From Enterobacter chengduensis (lineage in GTDB: Bacteria; Pseudomonadota; Gammaproteobacteria; Enterobacterales; Enterobacteriaceae), in the NCBI RefSeq assembly GCF_001984825.2, contig NZ_CP043318.1, positions 3,720,001 through 3,784,000 on the forward strand: a DNA stretch of 64,000 nucleotides. Direction: 5' to 3'. A program made the translations under genes and the position numbers. Positions 7,561 through 19,249 of this stretch are shown here, in pieces; within the stretch, counting starts at the first letter, position 1; every line of letters starts with the position of its first letter. Under the pieces are notes generated by a model. It searched no databases. It had not been told where the DNA came from and saw nothing but the letters and a program-made list of their open reading frames with translations.

Positions 7561-8977
7561 TGGTTACCTACCAACTCATTACCGCGCTTTCCGACGCGAA
7601 GCCGCAAGGCCATTTCATCGCCCGCCCCCGCTGTGCGCATTTGCCGCAAACTGCGCTTATCGCGGAAATGCGGGAATCCGACGGCATCGCTGACGCCCGC
7701 TTTGGCTGCGCCCCGTTTGCCCGGATCACGCTGCTACCCGACGCGCTCTGGCACGATAGCCTGACCGAAGGATTGCTCACGGCGCTGCGCCCGCTGCTGG
7801 CCTCCCCCGTGTGTCCCGACCTGGTTCTGGATGTGACCGAAATCGACGACGTCGTGCTGGCACAGGTGCTGCGTTTTCTCTTTAACCAGGCGCACCGGCT
7901 AAGCGATTTGCAGCTAAAGAAAACCGGCGATGACGTCCGTATCGCGCATATCTCGGCCCTCTGCCTGCCGGAGCAGCAGGCAAAACTGGAAGGGATTTTC
8001 CGCCAGCAGCAGGCCATCGCGCGCGGCATGGTCGCGGCGCGACGTCTGGCGGATATCCCGTCCGACCGCTGTACGCCGCAGTTTGTGGTGGAGGAGGCGC
8101 AAAGGCTTTGCGCCTCCTTCCCCACTCTGCGCTGCGAAGTGCTTAACGAAAAAGAGATTGTCGAGCACGGACTCGGGCTGCTGCACGCCGTGGGCAAAGG
8201 GGCGAGCTGCCCGCCGCGTCTGCTGGCGATTCATTATGACGGCACCAAAGACGGCCCGGCGCGCTGCTATGTGGGAAAAGGTATTACCTTCGATACCGGC
8301 GGCCTGTGGCTGAAGGAAGGCGCGGGCATGTACACCATGAAATATGACATGTGCGGGGCGGCAAACGTGCTGGGGCTGATGCTGACCGTGGCGGAGCTGG
8401 CGCTGCCCGTACGCATCATGGGCGTGCTGGCGCTGGCCGAAAACCCATCGGACCGGACGCCATGCAGCCCGGCACGGTGGCGACGGCCTGCAACGGCACC
8501 ACGGTTGAAATCAACAACACCGATGCCGAAGGCCGGCTGGTGCTGGCGGATGCCATCGCCTGGGCCAGCCTGCGCCATCCGCAGGCGCGCTACATTATTG
8601 ATATGGCGACGTTAACCGGTGCGGTCGTAAAAGCGCTGGGCTATGAGCTGAGCGGGCTGATGACCCAGGATGAACCGCTGCGCGCGGCGCTGACGCGGGC
8701 AGGGAAACAGAGCGGTGACGAAGTGTGGTCCCTGCCGCTGGACGCACGGCTGAAAAAGCAGACCGACAGCGCCATTGCCGATCTGTGCAATACGCCGACC
8801 AACAATGCGGCGATCAGCGCCTCGGCCGCGTGGCTGCTGCATCACTTCTGCCCGCCAGCCATTCCGTGGGCGCATCTGGATATCAGCGGTACGGCGCTGT
8901 GGCGCGAAGGTGGACGGAGCGTAGCGTCGGGAAGGCCGATTCCACTTCTGGTTGAGCACCTGATGGGGGATCTTTAG
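7557..8977 (+). pseudogene. M17 leucyl aminopeptidase family gene with a one-base frameshift
   Basis: The first reading frame (from 7557) carries the N-terminal domain and the metal-site motif GKGITFDTGGLWLKEGAGM, then loses similarity after LALAEN. The +1 frame resumes with AIGPDAMQPGTVA-like sequence, the M17 signature NTDAEGRLVLAD and an intact C terminus ending at 8977. The break is at about 8444-8446, where gaaaacccatcgga appears to have lost one base (gaa-aac-gcc-atc-gga expected). Repaired, the product would be about 472 residues, normal for the family. M17 enzymes are manganese/zinc exopeptidases and could release a free aspartyl or glycosyl-Asn unit from a peptide. A sequencing error cannot be excluded. 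Confidence 0.8.
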
Positions 8978-9040
8978 CCGGGTGGCGGCTGCGCCTTACC
9001 CGGCCTACAAAGAGCACCCGTAGGCCGGGCGCCACCCGGC
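8977..9040. repeat. REP/BIME element with GTAG-type half
   Basis: Two facing arms, gccgggtggc and gccacccggc, enclose cttacccggcctac and gtaggccgggc. The arms form a long imperfect hairpin. It lies in the convergent gap between the aminopeptidase gene and hda. Related copies occur near 11993, 15445, 21538 and 25529. Confidence 0.85.
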
Positions 9041-9047
9041 AAAAAAC

Positions 9048-9749
9048 TCAAAGCTTAAGGATATCTTTCACAAATGGGATGGTCAGCTTGCGCTGGGCGG
9101 TAATGGAGGCGCGATCGAGCTGATCGAGCGTGTCAAACAGGGTGCGCATTTCCCGGTCCAGGCGCTTGAGCAGGAAACGGCCCACGTCTTCCGGCAGCTC
9201 AAAGCCGCGCTGCTTTGCGCGCAGCTGTAGTGCCTGCAGCTTATCTTCATCCGACAGCGGCTGGAGCTTGTAGATTTGCCCCCAGTCCAGACGAGACGCC
9301 AGGTCCGGCAGCCCAAGATTGAGCTGGCGAGGCGGACGATCGCCGGTGATCAGCAGCCGGGTTTTACCCGACTCAAGAATGCGGTTGTAGAGGTTGAAGA
9401 TCGCCATTTCCCACGGCTCATCCCCCGCCACGCATTCGATATTATCGATGCAGACCAGCGAGAGATGTTCCATTCCCTCCAGCACTTCGGGCACAAACCA
9501 GGTCCGTTTATCCAGCGGCACGTAGCCGACCGCATCGCCGCGGGAAGAAAGCTCCGCACAGGCGGCATGCAGCAGATGGCTGCGCCCCGCGCCTTCGCGT
9601 GACCAGATATAGATGTATCCGCTGTGTTCCTGACGCAGCACGTTTTGCAGTGCAGCCAGTAAAGAGGGGTTATCACCCGGCCAGAAACTCGCAAACGTTT
9701 CGTCGTCAGGGAGATAAAGTGGCAGAGAGAGCTGTGCCGGTCCGTTCAG
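9048..9749 (-). CDS. hda: DnaA inactivator Hda
   Basis: Hda joins the DNA-loaded beta clamp and stimulates ATP hydrolysis by DnaA, so that the origin does not refire. The protein has the clamp-binding motif QLSLPLYL near its N terminus, an AAA+ core with [10 protein letters not shown] as the P-loop, and LVCIDNIE as Walker B. I start it at CTG (9749), giving 233 residues, the E. coli length; E. coli hda is known to start at CUG. A GAGG sequence lies five bases upstream of this CTG. An in-frame ATG at 9773 would give 241 residues and is the likely automated call. Confidence 0.92.
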   Translation of the reverse strand: MNGPAQLSLPLYLPDDETFASFWPGDNPSLLAALQNVLRQEHSGYIYIWSREGAGRSHLLHAACAELSSRGDAVGYVPLDKRTWFVPEVLEGMEHLSLVCIDNIECVAGDEPWEMAIFNLYNRILESGKTRLLITGDRPPRQLNLGLPDLASRLDWGQIYKLQPLSDEDKLQALQLRAKQRGFELPEDVGRFLLKRLDREMRTLFDTLDQLDRASITAQRKLTIPFVKDILKL

Positions 9750-9843
9750 AAGTACCTCAACCAGATCTGACATAAAATCGGCATGGAGTTTAACACGGAA
9801 CCCGCCAGGAGAGAACCGGGCGATCCCTAGCCCGGTTTTTCGA

Positions 9844-11133
9844 TCAATGCGCTGCTTTTTCGCTGTCGTCCGCGTCCAGAATGTCTTCTTCCGGGCGGAT
9901 CACCGAGATCAGCTTGAAGATCAGGCTCAGCCCCACGCCGACGATGGTCGCCAGCGCCATGCCCTTCAGCTCGGCCGCGCCGATGTGTACCTTCGCGCCG
10001 CTCACGCCGATAATCAGGATCACCGAGGTCAGGATCAGGTTTTGCGCTTTGCTGTAATCCACTTTAGATTCAATCAGCACGCGAATACCGGAGGCACCGA
10101 TCACGCCGTACAGCAGCAGAGAGACGCCGCCCATCACCGGCACCGGGATGATCTGAATCGCTGCCGCCAGCTTGCCGACGCAGGAGAGCAGAATGGCGAT
10201 GATCGCCGCGCCGCCGATAACCCAGGTGCTGTAGACGCGGGTGATCGCCATCACGCCGATGTTCTCGCCGTAGGTGGTGTTTGGCGTGGAGCCAAAGAAA
10301 CCGGAGATGATAGTGGAGAAACCGTTCGCAAACATCGAGCGGTGCAGGCCCGGGTCGCGGATTAAATCGCGCTTAACGATGTTCGCCGTCACCACAAGGT
10401 GGCCGACGTGCTCCGCAATCACCACCAGCGCCGCAGGCAGAATGGTGAAGATCGCAAACCACTCGAAGCGCGGGGTGTAGAAGGTTGGCAGCGCAAACCA
10501 GTGCGCCTGGGCAATCGGCGTAGTGTCCACCACGCCCATCGCGAAGGAGAGCGCATAGCCCGCCAGCACGCCGATCAGGATTGGGATAATCGCCATAAAA
10601 CCGCGGAACAGCACGGAGCCAAACACCGTCACGCCCAGCGTTACCAGCGAAATGATAATGGTTTTAGAGTCCGGCGACTGGCCGTCGGCAGGCAGCAGAC
10701 CGGCCATGTTCGCCGCCACGCCCGCCAGTTCCAGGCCGATGACGGCAACGATGGCGCCCATCGCCGCAGGCGGGAACATCACGTCCAGCCAGCCGGTACC
10801 GGCTTTCTTCACGATGAAGGACACCACGCAGAACAGCACGCCACACATGATAAAGCCGCCCAGCGCGACCTCATAACCCAGCGGCAACAGCAACAGCACC
10901 GGAGAGATAAAGGCAAAGCTCGACCCGAGATACGCCGGGATTTTGCCTTTACAGATAAAGAGGTACAGCAGCGTGCCGATGCCGTTGAACAGCAGCACGG
11001 TAGCCGGGTTAATGTGGAACAGGATTGGCACCAGCACGGTTGCGCCAAACATGGCGAACAGGTGCTGCAAACTAAGCGGGATAGTCTGTAAAAGCGGCGG
11101 TCTTTCACTCACCCCGATAGCACGGCGCGTCAT
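9844..11133 (-). CDS. uraA: Uracil/proton symporter UraA
   Basis: An inner-membrane nucleobase transporter of the NCS2 family that imports uracil, which Upp then converts to UMP. The 429 residues contain about 14 hydrophobic segments, the early [14 protein letters not shown] motif, the [16 protein letters not shown] motif of the substrate site, and a hydrophilic acidic tail ([13 protein letters not shown]). It lies downstream of upp on the same strand, with a hairpin and T-run between the two genes that may lower its expression relative to upp. Confidence 0.96.
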   Translation of the reverse strand: MTRRAIGVSERPPLLQTIPLSLQHLFAMFGATVLVPILFHINPATVLLFNGIGTLLYLFICKGKIPAYLGSSFAFISPVLLLLPLGYEVALGGFIMCGVLFCVVSFIVKKAGTGWLDVMFPPAAMGAIVAVIGLELAGVAANMAGLLPADGQSPDSKTIIISLVTLGVTVFGSVLFRGFMAIIPILIGVLAGYALSFAMGVVDTTPIAQAHWFALPTFYTPRFEWFAIFTILPAALVVIAEHVGHLVVTANIVKRDLIRDPGLHRSMFANGFSTIISGFFGSTPNTTYGENIGVMAITRVYSTWVIGGAAIIAILLSCVGKLAAAIQIIPVPVMGGVSLLLYGVIGASGIRVLIESKVDYSKAQNLILTSVILIIGVSGAKVHIGAAELKGMALATIVGVGLSLIFKLISVIRPEEDILDADDSEKAAH

Positions 11134-11174
11134 AGCGTTTTCCTCTGTGTAGTAGTGTTGTGGGTGTTTTATTC

Positions 11175-11207
11175 AAAAAAAAGCCGACTATCAAAGTCGG
11201 CTTTTTT
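11175..11207 (-). terminator. Intercistronic terminator between upp and uraA
   Basis: On the minus strand, AAAAAAGCCGACT and AGTCGGCTTTTTTTT form a strong stem with a short loop and a long T-run. It lies just after the upp stop and before the uraA start, so some read-through is implied. The A/T symmetry allows function on both strands. Confidence 0.8.
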
Positions 11208-11219
11208 ATCGTTATTCGA

Positions 11220-11846
11220 TTATTTCGTACCAAAGATCTTATCGCCGGCATCGCCAAGCCCGGGGATAATGTACCCGTGCTCGTTCAGGCCCTGGTCGAT
11301 AGAGGCGGTATACAGCTCAACGTCCGGGTGCGCTTTTTCCAGCGCCGCGATCCCTTCCGGTGCCGCAACCAGGACCAGCACCTTAATGCTGTTACAGCCC
11401 GCATTTTTCAGCAGGTCGATGGTGGCGATCATCGAACCGCCGGTCGCCAGCATCGGGTCAACCACCAGCGCCATACGCTCGTCGATGTTAGACACCAGCT
11501 TCTGGAAGTAAGGAACCGGCTCGAGGGTTTCTTCGTTACGGTAGATCCCGACCACGCTGATGCGCGCGCTTGGCACGTGCTCCAGCACGCCTTCCATCAT
11601 GCCGAGACCGGCACGCAGGATTGGCACCACGGTAATTTTCTTACCTTTGATCTGCTCAACCTGCACCGGGCCGTTCCAGCCTTCGATGGTGACTTTTTCC
11701 GTTTCCAGATCGGAGGTTGCTTCGTAGGTCAGCAGGCTGCCGACTTCAGAGGCCAGTTCGCGAAAACGCTTCGTGCTGATGTCATGCTCACGCATCAGGC
11801 CCAACTTGTGTTTAACGAGTGGGTGTTTCACTTCCACAATCTTCAT
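11220..11846 (-). CDS. upp: Uracil phosphoribosyltransferase
   Basis: This salvage enzyme makes UMP from uracil and PRPP. The start at 11846 gives 208 residues beginning [16 protein letters not shown], the E. coli length, with a good ribosome binding site (gaggagaaagag). The PRPP-binding motif [12 protein letters not shown] lies near residues 128-139, and the uracil-binding [13 protein letters not shown] tail ends the protein. An upstream in-frame ATG at 11876 precedes the ribosome binding site and was rejected. Confidence 0.96.
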   Translation of the reverse strand: MKIVEVKHPLVKHKLGLMREHDISTKRFRELASEVGSLLTYEATSDLETEKVTIEGWNGPVQVEQIKGKKITVVPILRAGLGMMEGVLEHVPSARISVVGIYRNEETLEPVPYFQKLVSNIDERMALVVDPMLATGGSMIATIDLLKNAGCNSIKVLVLVAAPEGIAALEKAHPDVELYTASIDQGLNEHGYIIPGLGDAGDKIFGTK

Positions 11847-11928
11847 TCTCTTTCTCCTCTGGGGTGGCATCCGCAAAAAAATCGCGGGATTATACCGCTT
11901 TTTTCGGATTGCGCCATACCCATGTTGC

Positions 11929-11942
11929 TTGACTTATATCAA
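11929..11942. promoter_or_regulatory. FNR-like box upstream of upp
   Basis: TTGACTTATATCAA matches the FNR consensus TTGAT-N4-ATCAA with one mismatch. It is about 83 bases upstream of the upp start and just past the GH1 terminator. It could also be chance. Confidence 0.35.
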
Positions 11943-11949
11943 TCAAAAA

Positions 11950-11979
11950 CAAAAAAGCCGGAGGCTAAGCTCCGGCTTG
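11950..11979 (-). terminator. Terminator of the GH1 glucosidase gene
   Basis: Read on the minus strand, AAGCCGGAG-CTTAG-CCTCCGGCTTTTTT is a strong GC stem followed by a T-run. It lies beyond the REP element downstream of the 6-phospho-beta-glucosidase gene. Confidence 0.8.
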
Positions 11980-11992
11980 GGTGCGGGGTTTT

Positions 11993-12061
11993 GCCCGGTG
12001 GCGCTGCGCTTACGCGGGCCTACGTGTATTGTAGGTCGGGTAAGCGTTAGCGCCACCCGAC
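11993..12061. repeat. REP/BIME element
   Basis: Inverted arms: cccggtggcgctgcgctta...gggcctac, then gtaggtcgggtaagcg...cgccacccgac. The second arm begins with the GTAG tetranucleotide typical of RAYT-mobilised REPs. It sits between the GH1 gene and its terminator. Confidence 0.85.
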
Positions 12062-12063
12062 AA

Positions 12064-13533
<1,470 letters not shown>

Positions 13534-13538
13534 TTACA

Positions 13539-13550
13539 GAAACCGGTTTC
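13539..13550. promoter_or_regulatory. AscG-type operator, proximal copy
   Basis: GAAACCGGTTTC is a perfect palindrome, 45 bases upstream of the GH1 start. With flanks it reads aGAAACCGGTTTCa, one base from the published AscG site TGAAACCGGTTTCA. Confidence 0.7.
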
Positions 13551-13595
13551 AGTTCGATGATGTGCAAAGGGATTAGCCGTTGCAAGCAGAACACA

Positions 13596-13607
13596 GAAAC
13601 CGGTTTC
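13596..13607. promoter_or_regulatory. AscG-type operator, distal copy
   Basis: A second identical GAAACCGGTTTC palindrome with the same flanking bases, centred 57 bp from the first. Two operators at this spacing could support repression by looping. Confidence 0.7.
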
Positions 13608-13684
13608 ATTTTCGTGAACGGAGTCAAGTTTGGCCGCATTCAGAAGGGACGAAGAAAAAAAGATCCCCACGTCCAGAATAGGCT

Positions 13685-13698
13685 CGCAAACGTTTGCC
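13685..13698. promoter_or_regulatory. PurR operator of purMN
   Basis: cGCAAACGTTTGCc is a perfect PurR palindrome core, about 63 bases ahead of the purM start. PurR repression of purMN is established in E. coli. Confidence 0.85.
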
Positions 13699-13757
13699 TG
13701 GACTGTTAGAATTGCGCCGATTTTTCTTACTAGCTATGCAATCGCGTGGGGATTTAA

Positions 13758-15436
<1,679 letters not shown>

Positions 15437-15444
15437 TCTGTTAT

Positions 15445-15474
15445 GTCGGGTGGCGCTACGCTTACCCGACCTAC
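15445..15474. repeat. Single REP element after purN
   Basis: gtcgggtggcgctacgctta followed by cccgacctac forms one REP hairpin arm of the same family as the copies at 8977, 11993 and 25529. Confidence 0.75.
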
Positions 15475-15536
15475 CTCATAGCATTACCCGATATTGCCTC
15501 ACTCAACCTTCTAAAATCCCCAACAAAAAAAAATAA

Positions 15537-15558
15537 CTGTCATACTTTTCTGGCACTG
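15537..15558 (+). promoter_or_regulatory. Pho box (PhoB site) upstream of ppk
   Basis: Two 11-base units starting CTGTCATACTT and TTCTGGCACTG fit the Pho box pattern of repeated CTGTCA-like heptamers with an A/T spacer. It lies about 85 bases before ppk. PhoB control of ppk is described for enterobacteria. Confidence 0.6.
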
Positions 15559-15642
15559 TTGGACATATCGTGGAAATGCTCGCCATAATAAGGACGAGAC
15601 GGATTTACCACGTCCTGTGATTGAACTGGAGTGTGAGCTGTA

Positions 15643-17703
15643 ATGGGTCAGGAAAAGTTATATATCGAGAAAGAGCTAAGCTGGTTAGCATTCAACGAAC
15701 GTGTACTCCAGGAAGCGGCTGACAAAAGTAACCCGCTGATCGAACGCATGCGTTTTTTGGGCATTTATTCCAACAACCTGGATGAGTTCTACAAGGTCCG
15801 CTTCGCCGAGCTGAAAAGACGCATCATCATCAGCGAAGAACAGGGCTTAAACTCGCACTCGCGGCATCTGCTGGGCAAAATCCAGTCCCGCGTGCTGAAA
15901 GCCGATCAGGAATTTGACGGCCTGTATAACGAACTGCTGCTGGAGATGGCGCGCAATCAAATCTTCCTGATTAACGAACGCCAGCTTTCCGTTAACCAAC
16001 AAAACTGGCTGCGCCACTACTTCAAACACTATCTGCGCCAGCACATTACCCCGATTCTGATCAACCGCGAAACCGATCTGGTGCAGTTCCTGAAGGACGA
16101 CTACACCTACCTGGCGGTGGAAATTATTCGCGGTGAATCCATCCGTTACGCGCTGCTGGAGATCCCGTCCGACAAGGTGCCGCGCTTTGTGAACCTGCCG
16201 CCGGAAACCCCGCGCAGACGCAAGCCGATGATCCTGCTGGATAACATCCTGCGCTACTGTCTGGACGACATTTTTAAAGGCTTCTTCGATTACGATGCGC
16301 TAAACGCCTACTCGATGAAGATGACCCGTGACGCCGAATATGACCTGGTGCACGAGATGGAAGCCAGCCTGATGGAGCTGATGTCCTCCAGCCTGAAGCA
16401 GCGCCTGACGGCCGAGCCGGTGCGCTTTGTTTATCAGCGCGATATGCCGGACGCCATGGTGGAGATGCTGCGCGAGAAGCTGACCATTTCACGCTATGAC
16501 TCCATCGTGCCGGGCGGCCGTTACCACAACTTTAAAGACTTTATTGGCTTCCCGAACGTCGGCAAAGCCAATCTGGTGAACAAGCCGCTGCCGCGCCTGC
16601 GCCACCTGTGGTTTGATAAATTCCGCAACGGATTCGACGCCATTCGCGAGCGCGACGTGCTGCTCTACTACCCGTACCACACCTTCGAGCACGTGCTGGA
16701 GCTGCTGCGTCAGGCCTCGTTCGACCCGAGCGTGCTGGCGATCAAAATCAACATCTACCGCGTGGCAAAAGACTCCCGCATCATCGACGCGATGATCCAT
16801 GCGGCGCACAACGCCAAAAAGGTCACCGTGGTGGTTGAGCTGCAGGCGCGCTTCGACGAAGAGGCGAACATTCACTGGGCGCGCCGTCTGACGGAAGCGG
16901 GCGTGCACGTCATCTTCTCCGCGCCGGGGCTGAAAATTCACGCCAAGCTGTTCCTCATCTCCCGTAAAGAGGGTAACGACGTGGTGCGTTACGCCCACAT
17001 CGGTACCGGGAACTTTAACGAGAAAACGGCGCGAATTTATACCGACTACTCGCTGCTGACCGCCGATGCCCGCATCACCAACGAGGTGCGCCGGGTCTTT
17101 AACTTTATTGAGAACCCGTACCGCCCGGTAAGCTTTGACTATCTGCTGGTCTCGCCGCAGAACTCGCGCCGCCTGCTGTACGATATGATCGATAAAGAGA
17201 TCGCCAACGCCCAGAAAGGCTTGTCGTCCGGGATTACGCTGAAGCTTAACAACCTAGTCGACAAAGGCCTGGTGGATCGCCTGTATGCGGCGTCCAGCTC
17301 CGGCGTGCCGGTTAACCTGCTGATCCGCGGCATGTGCTCGCTGATCCCGGAACTGGAAGGCATCAGCGACAATATTCGCGTGATCAGCATCGTTGACCGT
17401 TACCTGGAACACGATCGGATCTATATTTTTGATAACGCGGGTGATAAACAGGTCTATCTCTCTTCGGCAGACTGGATGACGCGCAATATTGACTACCGAA
17501 TTGAAGTCGCGGCACCGCTGCTGGATCCGCGCCTGAAGCAGCAGATCCTCGACATCATCGAGATTCTGTTCAGCGATACCGTGAAGGCACGCTATATCGA
17601 CAAAGAACTCAGTAACCGCTACGTACCGCGCGGCAACCGCCGCAAAGTGCGGTCACAGCTGGCGATTTACGACTATATCAAATCACTCGAGCAACCCGAT
17701 TAA
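15643..17703 (+). CDS. ppk1: Polyphosphate kinase 1
   Basis: This membrane-associated enzyme reversibly polymerises the ATP gamma phosphate into long-chain polyphosphate. The 686-residue length matches E. coli Ppk. The N-terminal domain opens with [16 protein letters not shown]. Two phospholipase-D-like halves follow, with an autophosphorylated histidine expected in [18 protein letters not shown] and a second histidine in LEHDRIYIF. ppx begins three bases after its stop, so polyphosphate synthesis and breakdown are co-transcribed as in E. coli. Confidence 0.97.
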   Translation: MGQEKLYIEKELSWLAFNERVLQEAADKSNPLIERMRFLGIYSNNLDEFYKVRFAELKRRIIISEEQGLNSHSRHLLGKIQSRVLKADQEFDGLYNELLLEMARNQIFLINERQLSVNQQNWLRHYFKHYLRQHITPILINRETDLVQFLKDDYTYLAVEIIRGESIRYALLEIPSDKVPRFVNLPPETPRRRKPMILLDNILRYCLDDIFKGFFDYDALNAYSMKMTRDAEYDLVHEMEASLMELMSSSLKQRLTAEPVRFVYQRDMPDAMVEMLREKLTISRYDSIVPGGRYHNFKDFIGFPNVGKANLVNKPLPRLRHLWFDKFRNGFDAIRERDVLLYYPYHTFEHVLELLRQASFDPSVLAIKINIYRVAKDSRIIDAMIHAAHNAKKVTVVVELQARFDEEANIHWARRLTEAGVHVIFSAPGLKIHAKLFLISRKEGNDVVRYAHIGTGNFNEKTARIYTDYSLLTADARITNEVRRVFNFIENPYRPVSFDYLLVSPQNSRRLLYDMIDKEIANAQKGLSSGITLKLNNLVDKGLVDRLYAASSSGVPVNLLIRGMCSLIPELEGISDNIRVISIVDRYLEHDRIYIFDNAGDKQVYLSSADWMTRNIDYRIEVAAPLLDPRLKQQILDIIEILFSDTVKARYIDKELSNRYVPRGNRRKVRSQLAIYDYIKSLEQPD

Positions 17704-17706
17704 CCT

Positions 17707-19245
17707 ATGCCGATAAATGATAAGACCCCACGCCCGCAGGAATTCGCCGCGGTCGATCTTGGCTCTAACAGTTTCCACATGGTCATCGCCCGTGAGGTGG
17801 ATGGCGCGCTGCAGATCATCGGTCGTCTGAAGCAGCGCGTACACCTGGCGGATGGTCTTGATGAACGCAGCATGCTCAGCGAAGAGGCAATGGAGCGCGG
17901 GTTAAACTGCCTGTCGCTGTTTGCTGAACGCCTGCAGGGCTTCTCGCCTTCCAGCGTCTGCATCGTGGGCACCCACACCCTGCGCCAGGCGCTGAACGCG
18001 CCGGAATTCCTCAAGCGCGCCGAAAAGGTGATCCCCTACCCGATCGAGATCATCTCCGGCAACGAGGAAGCGCGTCTGATTTTCATGGGCGTTGAGCACA
18101 CCCAGCCGGAAAAAGGGCGCAAGCTGGTGATTGACATCGGCGGCGGTTCTACGGAGCTGGTGATCGGTGAAGACTTTGAGCCGCGCCTGGTGGAAAGCCG
18201 CCGTATGGGCTGCGTCAGCTTCGCGCAGATGTACTTCCCGGGCGGCACCATCACCCGCGAGAACTTCCAGCGTGCGCGTATGGCGGCCGTCCAGAAGCTG
18301 GAAAACCTAGCCTGGCAGTACCGTATTCAGGGCTGGAACGTGGCGCTGGGCGCGTCAGGCACCATCAAAGCGGCGCATGAAGTGCTGCTGGCGATGGGCG
18401 AAAAAGACGGCTTTATCACGCCCGAGCGTCTGACGCTGCTGACCGAAGAAGTGCTGAAGCATAAAAGTTTTGACGCCCTAAGCCTGCCGGGTCTTTCCGA
18501 CGAGCGTAAGGCGGTCTTCGTGCCGGGCCTGGCTATTCTCTGCGGCGTGTTTGATGCCCTCGCCATTAAGGAGCTGCGTCTTTCAGACGGCGCGCTGCGT
18601 GAGGGCGTGCTGTATGAGATGGAAGGCCGCTTCCGCCATCAGGATATTCGCAGCCGCACCGCGCAAAGCCTGGCCAACCAGTACAACATCGACCGAGAGC
18701 AGGCGAAGCGCGTGCTGGAAACCACGGTGCAAATGTACGAACAGTGGGAAGAGCAGAATCCGAAGCTCGCGCATCCGCAGCTTGCGGCGCTGTTGAAATG
18801 GGCCGCGATGCTGCACGAGGTGGGGCTGAACATCAACCACAGCGGCATGCACCGCCATTCGGCCTACATCCTGCAAAACAGCGATCTGCCTGGCTTCAAC
18901 CAGGAGCAGCAGACCATGATGGCAACCCTGGTGCGCTATCATCGCAAGGCCATCAAGCTTGACGATCTGCCGCGCTTCACGCTGTTCAAGAAAAAGCAGT
19001 TCCTGCCTTTAATCCAGCTGCTGCGCCTTGGCGTACTGCTCAATAACCAGCGTCAGGCCACGACCACACCGCCGACGCTGAAGCTTAAAACCGACGACCA
19101 TCACTGGACGCTGAGCTTCCCGCACGACTGGTTCAGCCAGAACGCGCTGGTTCTGCTGGACCTGGAAAAAGAGCAGCAGTACTGGGAAGCGGTCACCGGC
19201 TGGCTGCTCAAAATTGAAGAAGAGAGCGCTGACGTCGCCGCGTAA
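17707..19245 (+). CDS. ppx: Exopolyphosphatase
   Basis: Ppx releases phosphate from the ends of polyphosphate and belongs to the Ppx/GppA branch of the ASKHA fold. The 512 residues contain the N-terminal [16 protein letters not shown] phosphate loop, the central [14 protein letters not shown] loop with its glycines, and the catalytic glutamate region [12 protein letters not shown]-terminal HD-like region includes [21 protein letters not shown]. It ends only four bases from the convergent pdeF gene, with no room for a terminator between them. Confidence 0.96.
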   Translation: MPINDKTPRPQEFAAVDLGSNSFHMVIAREVDGALQIIGRLKQRVHLADGLDERSMLSEEAMERGLNCLSLFAERLQGFSPSSVCIVGTHTLRQALNAPEFLKRAEKVIPYPIEIISGNEEARLIFMGVEHTQPEKGRKLVIDIGGGSTELVIGEDFEPRLVESRRMGCVSFAQMYFPGGTITRENFQRARMAAVQKLENLAWQYRIQGWNVALGASGTIKAAHEVLLAMGEKDGFITPERLTLLTEEVLKHKSFDALSLPGLSDERKAVFVPGLAILCGVFDALAIKELRLSDGALREGVLYEMEGRFRHQDIRSRTAQSLANQYNIDREQAKRVLETTVQMYEQWEEQNPKLAHPQLAALLKWAAMLHEVGLNINHSGMHRHSAYILQNSDLPGFNQEQQTMMATLVRYHRKAIKLDDLPRFTLFKKKQFLPLIQLLRLGVLLNNQRQATTTPPTLKLKTDDHHWTLSFPHDWFSQNALVLLDLEKEQQYWEAVTGWLLKIEEESADVAA

Positions 19246-19249
19246 CGGC

